From assembly GCA_016218805.1 (NCBI GenBank), contig JACRCW010000076.1, positions 1 through 64,000 of the forward strand: DNA of 64,000 nucleotides, written 5' to 3'. A model generated the notes under the pieces. It saw nothing but the letters and a program-made list of their open reading frames with translations, ran no database searches and had not been told where the DNA came from. This DNA comes from Deltaproteobacteria bacterium (lineage in GTDB: Bacteria > Myxococcota > JACRCW01). A program made the position numbers and the translations under genes. This document shows positions 34,501-42,176 of this stretch, one piece after another. The first letter of the stretch is position 1. Every line of letters begins with the position of its first letter.

Positions 34501-35528
34501 GCCAGCGGCGGCAGCCCCCAGGCCACCACCATGCTCACGCCTTTCTCGTCCACGCTGATCTTGTTGACCGTCCCCTCCGTGCGGTCCACCTGCGCCTGGA
34601 TGCCGCGCATGATGATGTCCGCGCGCACCAGCGGCGTCTCGTGCGTGGCGTTGGGGAAGTTGATGAACAGCACGCTCACCGTGCGCAGCTCGCCCACCCA
34701 GCCAGGGAGGCCTGCGTCCAGGCGCGCCAGCACGCTCTCACCCACGTAGCCGCGCAGTGCGCGCTCCGCCGCAGGGCCCACCTCCAGCTCCGGGGGCAGC
34801 GCCGCGGGGGGGACGGCGTCCTGCCCCAGCACCACGCGCGCGTCGCCGGGACCGGGCGCCAGGCGGGTCCCGGTCAACCATGGCGCCAGGCCGGGACCGA
34901 TGACGACCTGGCCCGGCTCCACCGCACCGCTGAACGTGGCGATCTCCTTGAGCGGAGGCCCGGTGACCAGCAGGTCCCAGCGCCCGCGGATCCCCCCGAT
35001 GTGCGCCAACCGCACCTCGCCACCGGCGAGGCTGATCTTGACCGCCAGCCGCTCCCCGTCGGGTGCTTCGCGCCCGGAGAGCCATTCCTGCATGCGCAGC
35101 CCGGCGTCCACCGCGCGGGCCGCGGCCGCTGCCAGGGTGTCCGCACCTACGGGGAACGCCACCACCAGTGCGTCGCCCGCGAATTTTACGACGTCACCAC
35201 CGCGGGCGAGCAGGATGTCAATGAAGGCGCCGAAATGGGTGTTGAGGATGGTGGTGAGGCGCTCCGCACCCGCCGCCGCGCCGCCGCGCGCCAGCCGCTC
35301 CGCCAGCCGCGTGAATCCCGAGATGTCCGCCAGCATCACCGCGCCCTGGAAGCGCTGTTCCGCCGCGCCGGGCTCCAACCCGGCACGCGCAACGTGGTGC
35401 TCCACCACAAGGCGGGGCAGGTAGGGCAGGGGCGAGGTGTCCGGGTTCGCCACGGCGTGGGACCATACCGCAGGTTCCAGCCTGACCCAGCCCTTGTGAC
35501 CGCCACGGCCCGGGCGGCAAGGTTGCAC
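31551..35528 (-). CDS. Soluble adenylyl-cyclase-like protein: two CHD domains, AAA ATPase, TPRs
   Basis: This protein has up to 1325 aa. The first class III cyclase domain (about 60-215) keeps the metal-site regions MLADISGFT (D68) and KFAGDALVV. The second (about 278-440) reads VLFINFPN where Asp is expected and is probably non-catalytic. Next come an AAA/STAND ATPase (VLEGDAGLGKSRLV, LLVLEDAHWLDS) and a TPR-like solenoid to the end. The arrangement resembles animal soluble adenylyl cyclase. The start is uncertain: GTG 35528 lacks a good ribosome-binding site and an in-frame GTG 25 codons later is possible. Confidence 0.85.
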   Translation of the reverse strand: MQPCRPGRGGHKGWVRLEPAVWSHAVANPDTSPLPYLPRLVVEHHVARAGLEPGAAEQRFQGAVMLADISGFTRLAERLARGGAAAGAERLTTILNTHFGAFIDILLARGGDVVKFAGDALVVAFPVGADTLAAAAARAVDAGLRMQEWLSGREAPDGERLAVKISLAGGEVRLAHIGGIRGRWDLLVTGPPLKEIATFSGAVEPGQVVIGPGLAPWLTGTRLAPGPGDARVVLGQDAVPPAALPPELEVGPAAERALRGYVGESVLARLDAGLPGWVGELRTVSVLFINFPNATHETPLVRADIIMRGIQAQVDRTEGTVNKISVDEKGVSMVVAWGLPPLAHEDDAERAVRCALALQDVMRRHQVRHAMGIATGHAFCGVVGSTRRREYTVMGDVVNLAARLMQAAPEDILCDGVTAAYAGARVRLLDLPPVKVKGKAEPIAVWRPQAEVTRHVIATALMVGREREREALREVVTAALEGRAQGPVVLEGDAGLGKSRLVGWLLERARAAGLPCLVGAADAVERHAPHHAWRPVLREVLQIPSGASAEVRRARVLEWVAGDAWAVERVPLLGPVLAVDLPDTPITAAMSVEARSHSTREMLLGVVRRACRRSPMLLVLEDAHWLDSASWELAMRVHGALPQVQLVVATRPPGTPAPAELRALLGEAGAVHLVLDALGAAETRELVGQRLACRSIGDDVLGAVMQRSAGHPFFSEEVALALRDAGALVMEDGVCHLAAHGDDALALPRTVQGVITARVDRLPEEQQLVLKVASAVGRVFDADTVGDLLPPATGRARLEEHVAGLREAGLIVAEGDAGAGTHAFRHALVHQAVYEQMLVSQRRELHRAVGERVLAHLADGAAPPHALLAFHFGRAGDAPRATLHLGHAAQVSLLAGAYRETLGFLDEAEALSPPTTTPGRPEHARWARLRGEALLNLGAIEQARDHLERALRLMGHRVPRSTPATTLAVLGATAVHLARRLVRPAENNAARLAVRMEAARAFERLGPVCFFLNDPAHTLHATLACLNLADTGVDSGELARAYGNMAVGTSLLGPGAIPRDFLRRAAAVAARVEDRAARGWVKLTASLVLLGWGELARAEALARDGDDLYRALGDVRRCDEATTVLIASLTARGALPEALDIARRTLDAGTRRGDVHTRAGAGSLVAAVLQRAGRQAEARAIVETAIACAQEAHVEAEHLHGLGIRALCRAHAGDVRGAVDDATAAVALMERNRPTAAYTMEGWACALEALLHPAVRPTTPPALVAAATRALQRFCAVFPVARPRALALAAAALPAGSPRRARLEADALRGERALGPSTAPSAPEN

Positions 35529-35530
35529 TC

Positions 35531-36187
35531 ATGCCCGGGCATGCGCTCCTCGCGGTGGTGTTTGACATGGACGGTGTGCTGCTGGACTCGCAGGCGGCGC
35601 ACCTGGAGGCGTTCCGGCAGTTCGTGCGCGAGCACGGCGCCACTGTCGACGAGACGCTGCTGCGGCGCACGTTTGGCATGCACAACCGCGACATTCTTCC
35701 CATGCTGCTGGGCCGCCCCCTGCCTGCCGACGAGCGCGCGCGCCTGGCCGACGAGAAAGAGGCGCTCTACCGCCGCCTGGCGCGCGGGCGGCTGCGGGAG
35801 GTCCCCGGGGCGCGCGCGCTGGTGGACGCGCTGGCGGCGGCGGGCATCCCCCTGGCGGTGGGATCGTCCGGACCGCGCGCCAACGTGGAGCTGGCCGTGG
35901 AGGAGCTGGGCATGCGCGGGCGGTTCCGCGCGCTGTGCACCGGGGATGACATCCGCCACGGCAAGCCGGACCCGGAGGTGTTCCTGCTGGCGGCGCAGCG
36001 GCTGGGCGTGGAGCCGGAAGGGTGCGTCGTCGTGGAGGATGCGCCGGAGGGCGTGGAGGCCGCGCGCGCCGCGGGCATGCGCGTGCTGGCGGTGACCACG
36101 TCACGCGCGGCGGCGCAACTGGGGCGCGCGCACCGCGTGGTGGATTCGCTGGTGGGGCTGGGGGTGGCGGACCTTGAGCGGGTGTGA
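35531..36187 (+). CDS. HAD-superfamily phosphatase (beta-phosphoglucomutase-like)
   Basis: In this 218-aa protein, DMDGVLLDS (nucleophile Asp and acid/base Asp) is motif I, GSSG motif II, HGKPDPEVF motif III and VVEDAPEGVEAARAAGM motif IV. The helical cap of about 70 residues is of the C1 type, found in phosphoglycolate phosphatases and beta-phosphoglucomutases. The start is two bases from the divergent cyclase start, so the promoters must overlap coding DNA or the cyclase start lies further in. Confidence 0.88.
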   Translation: MPGHALLAVVFDMDGVLLDSQAAHLEAFRQFVREHGATVDETLLRRTFGMHNRDILPMLLGRPLPADERARLADEKEALYRRLARGRLREVPGARALVDALAAAGIPLAVGSSGPRANVELAVEELGMRGRFRALCTGDDIRHGKPDPEVFLLAAQRLGVEPEGCVVVEDAPEGVEAARAAGMRVLAVTTSRAAAQLGRAHRVVDSLVGLGVADLERV

Positions 36188-36227
36188 CGCGCGCCGTCTG
36201 CCGCAAAGGTCCGTGTGACGCCGGCCG

Positions 36228-36680
36228 TCACTTCCCCTTGTATGCGGCTTTCAGCTTCTTCACGTCCAGCTTGTTCATCTTCAGCATGGCTGCCATGGCC
36301 CGCTGGGCTCCATCCTGGTCCTTGCCGCTCAGGCACTCACCCAGGGCGCGGGGAATCACCTGCCAGCTCAGTCCCCAGCGGTCCTTGAGCCACCCACACC
36401 GGCCCGGCTCGCCGCCGTCAGACAGCTTGCGCCAGTAGTAGTCCACCTCGCGCTGGTCCTTGCAGTCCACGTAGAGCGAAACGGCCTCCGTGAACGTGTG
36501 AATGGGACCACCATTGAGGGCCATGAACGGTTGTCCTTCCAGTTCAAAGCTGACGGACATGGGAGATGCGCTCGTCACGCGTGAGCCCTTCTTGAACACG
36601 GAGACGTAGTAACGGGCGGCCTCTTCGGCGGTGCCGTCAAACCAGAGAAACGGGGTGACGCGCTGGGTCTTGATGGGCAT
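36228..36680 (-). CDS. PhnB-like VOC-fold protein (glyoxalase superfamily)
   Basis: The 150-aa protein begins MPIKTQRVTPFLWFDGTAEEAARYYVSVFKKG, the hallmark of the PhnB/3-demethylubiquinone methyltransferase-like VOC family. It continues with GGPIHTFTEAVSLYVDCKDQ and the CGWLKDRWGLSWQVIP block. The metal ligands of true glyoxalases are not conserved in this group and its function is unclear. CAGGAGCTGACC precedes the ATG; the upstream stop lies two bases before it. It is third in the ArsR-led operon. Confidence 0.87.
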   Translation of the reverse strand: MPIKTQRVTPFLWFDGTAEEAARYYVSVFKKGSRVTSASPMSVSFELEGQPFMALNGGPIHTFTEAVSLYVDCKDQREVDYYWRKLSDGGEPGRCGWLKDRWGLSWQVIPRALGECLSGKDQDGAQRAMAAMLKMNKLDVKKLKAAYKGK

Positions 36681-36682
36681 GG

Positions 36683-37051
36683 TCAGCTCCTGTTGGCGAG
36701 TGTGGCGCCGGCCCAACTGGCGGGCAGGCAGATGGCGATGAGGGACAACGGGTACCAGTGATGGCCGAGGTTCCACTGCGCGGCGGCGCCAAGGCTGCTG
36801 AGCAGCATCCCCACCCCGCCGAGGATCAGGGCATGTTTCACGGGCGAGAAGGGAGCCAGCCGGGCCGTGACCCAGCCGCCACCCACGGCGCACACCGTCC
36901 GGTACGCCAGGGCCAGGGCAAACAGCCCGTCACCCATGTCCTGGCCAAGCGGAGGAAACACGCCGCTGGCGTGCATGATGCCGTCCAACACAACCGCGAG
37001 GAAATTGGCCCCGACTCCGGCCACCACCGCACCGACGCTCCTGAGTTTCAT
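36683..37051 (-). CDS. Small four-helix membrane protein
   Basis: The 122-aa protein has four predicted membrane helices (VVAGVGANFLAVVLDGI, LFALALAYRTVCAVGGGWV, HALILGGVGMLLSSLGAA, LSLIAICLPASWAGATLA). The family name is not recalled with certainty; similar small proteins occur beside ArsR and PhnB-like genes. The start overlaps the ArsR stop as ATGA and has GGAGAAAG upstream. Confidence 0.78.
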   Translation of the reverse strand: MKLRSVGAVVAGVGANFLAVVLDGIMHASGVFPPLGQDMGDGLFALALAYRTVCAVGGGWVTARLAPFSPVKHALILGGVGMLLSSLGAAAQWNLGHHWYPLSLIAICLPASWAGATLANRS

Positions 37052-37404
37052 GGTTGCTTTCTCCGAGGGTTGTTCCCGCGCTCCGCCGGCGCAAACGCCT
37101 TCAACCGCGTGGCCCAGATGCGCGCATACGCGTCCATCCATTCCGCGGCCTTGGTGAAAGTGGCCAATTCCATCCGGCGGGGCCCCAGGCGGTTGCCGGG
37201 CTCTCGCGAAATGAGGCCCGCGGCCTCCAGCACCTTGAGGTGCTTGGAAACGGCCGGTTGGCTCATCCGGTACGGGCGCGCCAGTTCACTCACCGTGGCC
37301 GGACCCAGGCTGAGCTGCTCCAGGATGGAGCGCCGGGTTGGGTCCGCCAGCGCGGCCAGCGTCCGGCTCAGCACATCAGACGGAATGGGGCGGGAGTGTT
37401 TCAT
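37048..37404 (-). CDS. ArsR-family transcriptional regulator
   Basis: In this 118-aa winged-helix protein, LAALADPTRRSILEQLSLGPATVSELARPYRMSQPAVSKHLKVLEAAGLI is the ArsR-type helix-turn-helix. No metal-binding Cys occurs in helix 3, which places it in the group that controls SRPBCC/VOC-type genes. ATG 37404 lies inside a perfect inverted repeat, so the regulator probably blocks its own transcript. It is the first gene of the operon with the membrane protein and VOC gene. Confidence 0.9.
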   Translation of the reverse strand: MKHSRPIPSDVLSRTLAALADPTRRSILEQLSLGPATVSELARPYRMSQPAVSKHLKVLEAAGLISREPGNRLGPRRMELATFTKAAEWMDAYARIWATRLKAFAPAERGNNPRRKQP

Positions 37405-37419
37405 AACCTGGTGGTTATG
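37402..37419. promoter_or_regulatory. Likely ArsR operator overlapping the start codon
   Basis: CATAACC-TGGT-GGTTATG is a perfect 7-bp inverted repeat. The ATG of the regulator forms its left edge. The short spacing and symmetrical AACC/GGTT suit an ArsR dimer and suggest tight autorepression with a very short leader. Confidence 0.7.
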
Positions 37420-37500
37420 TACGGAACAGGGCACCTCCCGTCAACCGCGCGGATCCGCCGTGCGCTGCCAACGTCCTCTCACGTCGTCATCCGGGCGGTC

Positions 37501-38343
37501 TTACGCGGATGTACCCGGGGTCTCCCGTTGGCCGCGCACGAACCACCGCACGCAGAAGGCGGCGGCGCAGGCAGTCACCAGGATGCCGGGCGCGCTGGCT
37601 TCCACCCCGTAGGCTCCACCTGAGCGCAGGGCCTCCGGCGCTTTTGTGTAGGACCACAGCGACTGGGAGGTGAGCAGGGACTGCACCAGGTTCCATCCCA
37701 CGTGCAATCCAATCACGGCGGCCAGGGAACGGGACGCCAGCAGCGTGTAACCCAGAAGCCATCCCGCGAGAGAAACGCTGAGCACGGCCCACACCGTCCA
37801 GTGCGGGTTGAGCGTATGCGCCAGGCCGAACACGGTGCCCACCGCCAGCGCCACCGCATGCGGGCCCAGGGCGCGGACTCCGACGAGAAAGGGCCAGCCC
37901 CGGAAGGTGTATTCCTCCCAGGCCGCATTGAGGATGGTGGCCACCAACACGCCAAGGAGCCACAGGATCAGCTCGGTTCCTTCCAGTTTCAGCGTGAAGT
38001 CCGCCAGGCCCCCAGTCAGCACCACCAGGCCAAAGGCGCTGGCAAACAGCGCGCCGCCCGCCAACGTTGCCGTGAGACCGGCGCGCAGGTCCGCGCGCCC
38101 GGCGGGAAACAGATTGATGCGGTCATCCGCCAGCGGGCGCTGACGTCGCCACAGCAGGCGGGTCACGGCCATGGTGGCTCCCAGGGCCGCCGCGCCAGCC
38201 AGGGTTCCGCGCGCCACCGAGCGCTCCCCCAGGAAGGCCAGGGCCTCCCAGCAAACCACCTTCAACAACACGCTGAGCCCAATGAACCCCAACGCCGCCA
38301 GGATGGCCGCCGCTCGGCCTGCGCGAGGTGCGGAGAAAGTCAT
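37501..38343 (-). CDS. CPBP-family intramembrane protease
   Basis: The 280-aa protein has about seven membrane helices. The Abi/CPBP motifs are complete: NAAWEEYTFRGW (EExxxR), FGLAHTLNPH with the first His, and GLHVGWNLVQ (HxxxN). Such glutamic proteases cleave prenylated or other membrane substrates. The start is ATG 38343. It reads toward the ArsR gene, with 96 bp between its stop and the ArsR start. Confidence 0.87.
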   Translation of the reverse strand: MTFSAPRAGRAAAILAALGFIGLSVLLKVVCWEALAFLGERSVARGTLAGAAALGATMAVTRLLWRRQRPLADDRINLFPAGRADLRAGLTATLAGGALFASAFGLVVLTGGLADFTLKLEGTELILWLLGVLVATILNAAWEEYTFRGWPFLVGVRALGPHAVALAVGTVFGLAHTLNPHWTVWAVLSVSLAGWLLGYTLLASRSLAAVIGLHVGWNLVQSLLTSQSLWSYTKAPEALRSGGAYGVEASAPGILVTACAAAFCVRWFVRGQRETPGTSA

Positions 38344-38539
38344 GAATTCATCCCGGTCTCTTCCGGCGCCCGAGGCAGATAACAGATGGGCAGGGATGGG
38401 CACCAGCGGTGCGGCGCAGTCGCCAGGCCCGCGCGCGCCCGGTTGGCACCGCGTATCCTTGCTGGCGGTGGAAACAGCGGGATGACCTCAGGTCACTCAT
38501 GCCGCCAACCTTCAACCTTTGAACTGTTCTTGAGGTCCC

Positions 38540-39772
38540 ATGACTGACTTTTCCTGGCACGCCGCGCGTTCTCTCGCCGTTCTCGTCGCCTGGGCCGGCT
38601 GCACGGTCGCTCCCGGCAGCGGTGCCGACGCCGACGGCGGCCCATCCTCCTCCGGCGGCGCTGTGTCCTCCGCTTCACGGTGGTCGTCCAGTGCCCCGGC
38701 CGCCAGTTCCTCCGCCCCCGGTTCCTCGTCGGGCGGAGGCGCTTTCTTCCGGCTCACGCTCCGGTGGAGTGATCTTGCCGAGGGCTATGACGGCAAGACG
38801 TTGTACGCGCGCCTTGAGGACAATCCTGTGAGCGGTTGGCGCCTGCTGGCGTCCGGGCAGGCCGTTGTGGTGAACCGCCAGGCCACTTTGGACCTGGGGA
38901 CCGTGCTGCCCGCAGGCCAGAACGCCGGGCTCTTTGTCTCCTGGTACCTCGACGCCACCGAAGACGCGCTGTGTGACCCGTTCCGCCTGGGTGACTGGGC
39001 GTCGCTCGCGGTCCTGCCCACCCACGTGGCCGCTGACCAGGCGCTTGACCTGACCATGGACGCGCAGCAGGGCCCCGTGGAGATTGCCTGCCAGCACTTC
39101 TCGCACACCGGCCCGTACACCCTGACGCTTGTCGGCACCGGTGCGCCGGGCCAGACCAGCTACGCGGCGTTGTGGGACACCCAGACGGCGGACGTGGTTG
39201 CCACCCGGCAGCTCACGGCCACGCAGGCGGGCCGCGTTGTGGGGGTGATGGAGGGGCGCCTGCTGGATGGCCACTCCTATGAGTTGGACCACTATTTGGA
39301 TGTTGACGGTGACCGCGGGTGCGGAGTGACGGAGACGGTGCGTCGCTACCACGTGTCCACGGCCGCACGCATGGATGTGCGGGTGGACTTGGATGGCAAC
39401 GGTGACCCGGGCGCGTGCGCGTCATTTGCCGGTCCCTTCAGCATCACGTTGACCGTGTCCGGCTACACGCCACCCCAGCCGCAAGTGGGGACCGCTGAAC
39501 TCCGCGGTTTCATCAGTGACGTGAACAGCACCGTGCAGGGGGAAATCCCGTATTTCGGCTACACGCTGAATCCCACCACACAGCGGCTTGGTGACGAACT
39601 GCTGCTCAGGCACTCCTATGCGTACCGCTTCTACCTGGACCTGGATGCCAGCGGGCAGTGCTCCGGTGGAGACGCCGTGTGGCGGGGGACCTGGTCTGAG
39701 GTGAACGCGGACCTCACGCAGCGGCTCACGCCGGCGGACCAGGACCCGGCGGGCTGTTCCAACGGGCCGTGA
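38540..39772 (+). CDS. Lipoprotein with three repeated extracellular domains
   Basis: The 410-aa protein has a lipoprotein-type signal (MTDFSWHAARSLAVLVAWAGC) and a Ser/Ala/Gly linker to about residue 68. Three similar beta-rich units of about 105-115 residues follow. Each contains a line of the form (SY)xxxxYLDxDxxxxCxxx (SWYLDATEDALCD, DHYLDVDGDRGCG, RFYLDLDASGQCS) and ends near a Cys. The aspartates may bind Ca2+. The function is unknown; cell-surface location is likely. Confidence 0.72.
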   Translation: MTDFSWHAARSLAVLVAWAGCTVAPGSGADADGGPSSSGGAVSSASRWSSSAPAASSSAPGSSSGGGAFFRLTLRWSDLAEGYDGKTLYARLEDNPVSGWRLLASGQAVVVNRQATLDLGTVLPAGQNAGLFVSWYLDATEDALCDPFRLGDWASLAVLPTHVAADQALDLTMDAQQGPVEIACQHFSHTGPYTLTLVGTGAPGQTSYAALWDTQTADVVATRQLTATQAGRVVGVMEGRLLDGHSYELDHYLDVDGDRGCGVTETVRRYHVSTAARMDVRVDLDGNGDPGACASFAGPFSITLTVSGYTPPQPQVGTAELRGFISDVNSTVQGEIPYFGYTLNPTTQRLGDELLLRHSYAYRFYLDLDASGQCSGGDAVWRGTWSEVNADLTQRLTPADQDPAGCSNGP

Positions 39773-39912
39773 GGGCGCCGCGCGCCTGGCCAACCGGCTT
39801 GTGCCTGCCGCGCCGGCCCGCCGCTTGTCAATCCGCGTGTCCGCCGTCCGCCCGCGCCACAACGTTTTCTCCTTCTGCTAACAGGGCCAGCGCCGCCACC
39901 CGGAGGGATCCC

Positions 39913-40602
39913 ATGGAAACGTTCGCCGCCGCCGTTCCGTCGGGACCCGACCGCCGCGCCGAACGCCCGCGCGCTGCCAACGGCGCCGGGCACCGCCACT
40001 ACATTGCCATCACCGGCAGCATTGGCGTGGGGAAGAGCACGCTGACGGACTTCCTGTGCCGCACCTACAAGGTGACGCCGTTCTTTGAGCCCAACGACGA
40101 GAACCCCTACCTGGCGGACTTCTACGCGGACATGCGGACCTGGGCCTTCCGCAGCCAGTTGTTCTTCCTCACGCACAAGTTCCGCATCCACCAGGAACTG
40201 GACCGCAATCCCGGCACGGTGGTGCAGGACCGCACCATCTACGAGGACGCGGAGATCTTCGCGCGCAACCTGCACCTGTCCAAGCACATCGACGCGCGCG
40301 ACTGGGCTGTCTACCAGGAGCTGTACCGCACCATCCTGCGCAGCCTGCGGCCGCCGGACCTGATGATCTACCTGCGCTGCAACCCGCGCACGCAGCGCCA
40401 ACGCATCCGCGAACGCGGCCGCGACATGGAGCAGTCCATCCCCACGGCGTACCTCAAGCGCCTGGGCACGCTGTATGAGGAGTGGTTCGCGCGTTTTGAT
40501 TCCGCGCCCAAGGTCGTCATAGAGACCGACCGCATGGACTACCTCAGCGACCTGGTGCACCGGCTGGACGTGCTCAAGGAGATCGAGCGCCACCTGGTGT
40601 GA
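39913..40602 (+). CDS. Deoxynucleoside kinase family protein
   Basis: The 229-aa protein has P-loop GSIGVGKST, FFEPNDENPYL, the DRTIYEDAEIF motif (in place of DRS/E-type), and the LID Arg set RQRIRERGRDME. The group phosphorylates deoxyadenosine, deoxyguanosine or other deoxynucleosides, feeding dNTP pools. ATG 39913 has GGAGGG six bases upstream. The 140-bp upstream gap shows no clear signal. Confidence 0.9.
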   Translation: METFAAAVPSGPDRRAERPRAANGAGHRHYIAITGSIGVGKSTLTDFLCRTYKVTPFFEPNDENPYLADFYADMRTWAFRSQLFFLTHKFRIHQELDRNPGTVVQDRTIYEDAEIFARNLHLSKHIDARDWAVYQELYRTILRSLRPPDLMIYLRCNPRTQRQRIRERGRDMEQSIPTAYLKRLGTLYEEWFARFDSAPKVVIETDRMDYLSDLVHRLDVLKEIERHLV

Positions 40603-40661
40603 ATCTCCCCGCGTCCCGCGGCATCCGTCGGGGAACAACCCAACGCAGGGGAGGCTGAACC

Positions 40662-41123
40662 ATGAAGGAAGGCGAAGAGGCGCCGGGCTTTGAGCTGGAA
40701 GGCTCTGACGGCAAGAAGCACACGCTCAAGGATTTCAAGGGCAAGCCGCTGGTGGTGTACTTCTACCCCCGGGACAACACGCCGGGCTGCACCCGTGAAT
40801 CATGCGATTTCACCGCGGGACTCACCGCGTTCCGCCGTGCGGGCGCGGAAGTGGTGGGCATCAGTCCGGACAGCGTGAAGAGCCACCTGGGCTTCATTGA
40901 GAAACAGGGGCTGCGGCACCTGCTGCTGGCGGACCCGGAGCGCCAGGTGTCGACGGAGTGGGGCGTGTACCGGGAGAAGGTCCTGTACGGGAAGAAGTCG
41001 CTTGGGATTGTGCGGTCCACGTTCATTGTCGACGGGAAGGGCGTGGTGCGGAAGGTGTTTGACAAGGTGAAGGTGGACGGTCACGTGGACAAGGTGCTGG
41101 CCGCGCTCAAAGAGCTGGATTGA
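40662..41123 (+). CDS. bcp: Thiol peroxidase of the BCP/PrxQ family
   Basis: The 153-aa peroxiredoxin has YPRDNTPGCTRESCDF, containing peroxidatic C43 and resolving C48 five residues apart, the PrxQ arrangement. It reduces hydroperoxides using thioredoxin. The stop overlaps the next start (TGATG). Confidence 0.93.
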   Translation: MKEGEEAPGFELEGSDGKKHTLKDFKGKPLVVYFYPRDNTPGCTRESCDFTAGLTAFRRAGAEVVGISPDSVKSHLGFIEKQGLRHLLLADPERQVSTEWGVYREKVLYGKKSLGIVRSTFIVDGKGVVRKVFDKVKVDGHVDKVLAALKELD

Positions 41124-42148
41124 TGGCGGCGCGGCCGCACCCCGGGCAGCTGACCCTGTGGACGGCGGCGGTGACCGCTCCGGAACCGGTGGAACCCGCG
41201 CCGCCGGGTGAGGGCGTGGTGGAACTGGCCGCGCGGCTGCCGCCCGGGGTCCGGTTGGGGACGTCGTCATGGGCGTTTCCCGGGTGGGCGGGCCTGGTGT
41301 ACGCGCGGGACCATCCGCAGGAGCTGCTGGCGCGTGAGGGACTGCGCGCGTACGCGCGGCACCCGCTGCTGGGCTGCGTGGGCCTGGACCGGACGTACTA
41401 CGGCCCCGTTCCCGTTGAGCAGCTGCAGGCGTGGGCGGGGCAGGTGCCCGCCGCGTTCCGGTTTGTGGCCAAGGGATGGGAAGAGGTGACGCTGCCCGCG
41501 TTCCCGGATCACCCGCGCTACGGCCGCCGGGCGGGCCAGCCCAATCCCCGGTTCCTGGACGCCACGGTGTTCCGTGACGAGGTGCTGGCGCCGCTCGTCG
41601 CTGGCCTGGGACCCTTGCTGGGCGCGGTGGTGCTGGAGTTCTCACCCATGGATCCCGCGCGGGTGAACGGTCCGGTGGGCTTTGCCACGCAGCTAGGGCG
41701 CTTCCTGGCCGCGGCTGCAGCACCGGTGCCGGTGTCCGTGGAACTGCGCAACCCGGAGTTGCTGACGCCTGAATACGTGACCGCCCTGCAGGAGACCGGT
41801 TCCGGGCACGTCTGCAACCGCTGGAGCCGGATGCCGCCCCTGGCCCGGCAGTGGGCGGTGACCGGGCTCCCCGGCCGCGGCCCGGTGATCCTCCGCCTGC
41901 TGCTGCCGCCGGGCCGGACCTACGCGGAGCGCCTGGCCCAGTGCACGCCGTTTGCCCAGCTGGTGGACACAGACCCCAGCATGCGTGACGACGTGGAAGC
42001 GCTGGTGCGGGCCGCGCTGGCGGCGGGGCGGGAGGTTCTGGTCGTCGTCAACAACAAGGCGGAGGGCTCCGCGCCGCGCACGGTGGAGGCGCTGGCGCGG
42101 CGGCTTGTCGGCGGCGGGGTTGACGCGAGGGCCCCCGTCGGGAAATGA
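41123..42148 (+). CDS. DUF72-family TIM-barrel protein
   Basis: In this 341-aa protein, GTSSWAFPGWAGLVYARDH, GLDRTYYGPVPVEQLQAWA, FRFVAKGWEEVT, LEFSP and VELRNPELL are DUF72 (YecE-like) markers. The biochemical role of the family is not established. ATG 41123 is coupled to the bcp stop. The last part contains VVVNNKAEGSAPRTV, typical of the family C-terminus. Confidence 0.88.
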   Translation: MAARPHPGQLTLWTAAVTAPEPVEPAPPGEGVVELAARLPPGVRLGTSSWAFPGWAGLVYARDHPQELLAREGLRAYARHPLLGCVGLDRTYYGPVPVEQLQAWAGQVPAAFRFVAKGWEEVTLPAFPDHPRYGRRAGQPNPRFLDATVFRDEVLAPLVAGLGPLLGAVVLEFSPMDPARVNGPVGFATQLGRFLAAAAAPVPVSVELRNPELLTPEYVTALQETGSGHVCNRWSRMPPLARQWAVTGLPGRGPVILRLLLPPGRTYAERLAQCTPFAQLVDTDPSMRDDVEALVRAALAAGREVLVVVNNKAEGSAPRTVEALARRLVGGGVDARAPVGK

Positions 42149-42176
42149 AGCGTTGATCCGGGCACAGGGGACACGA

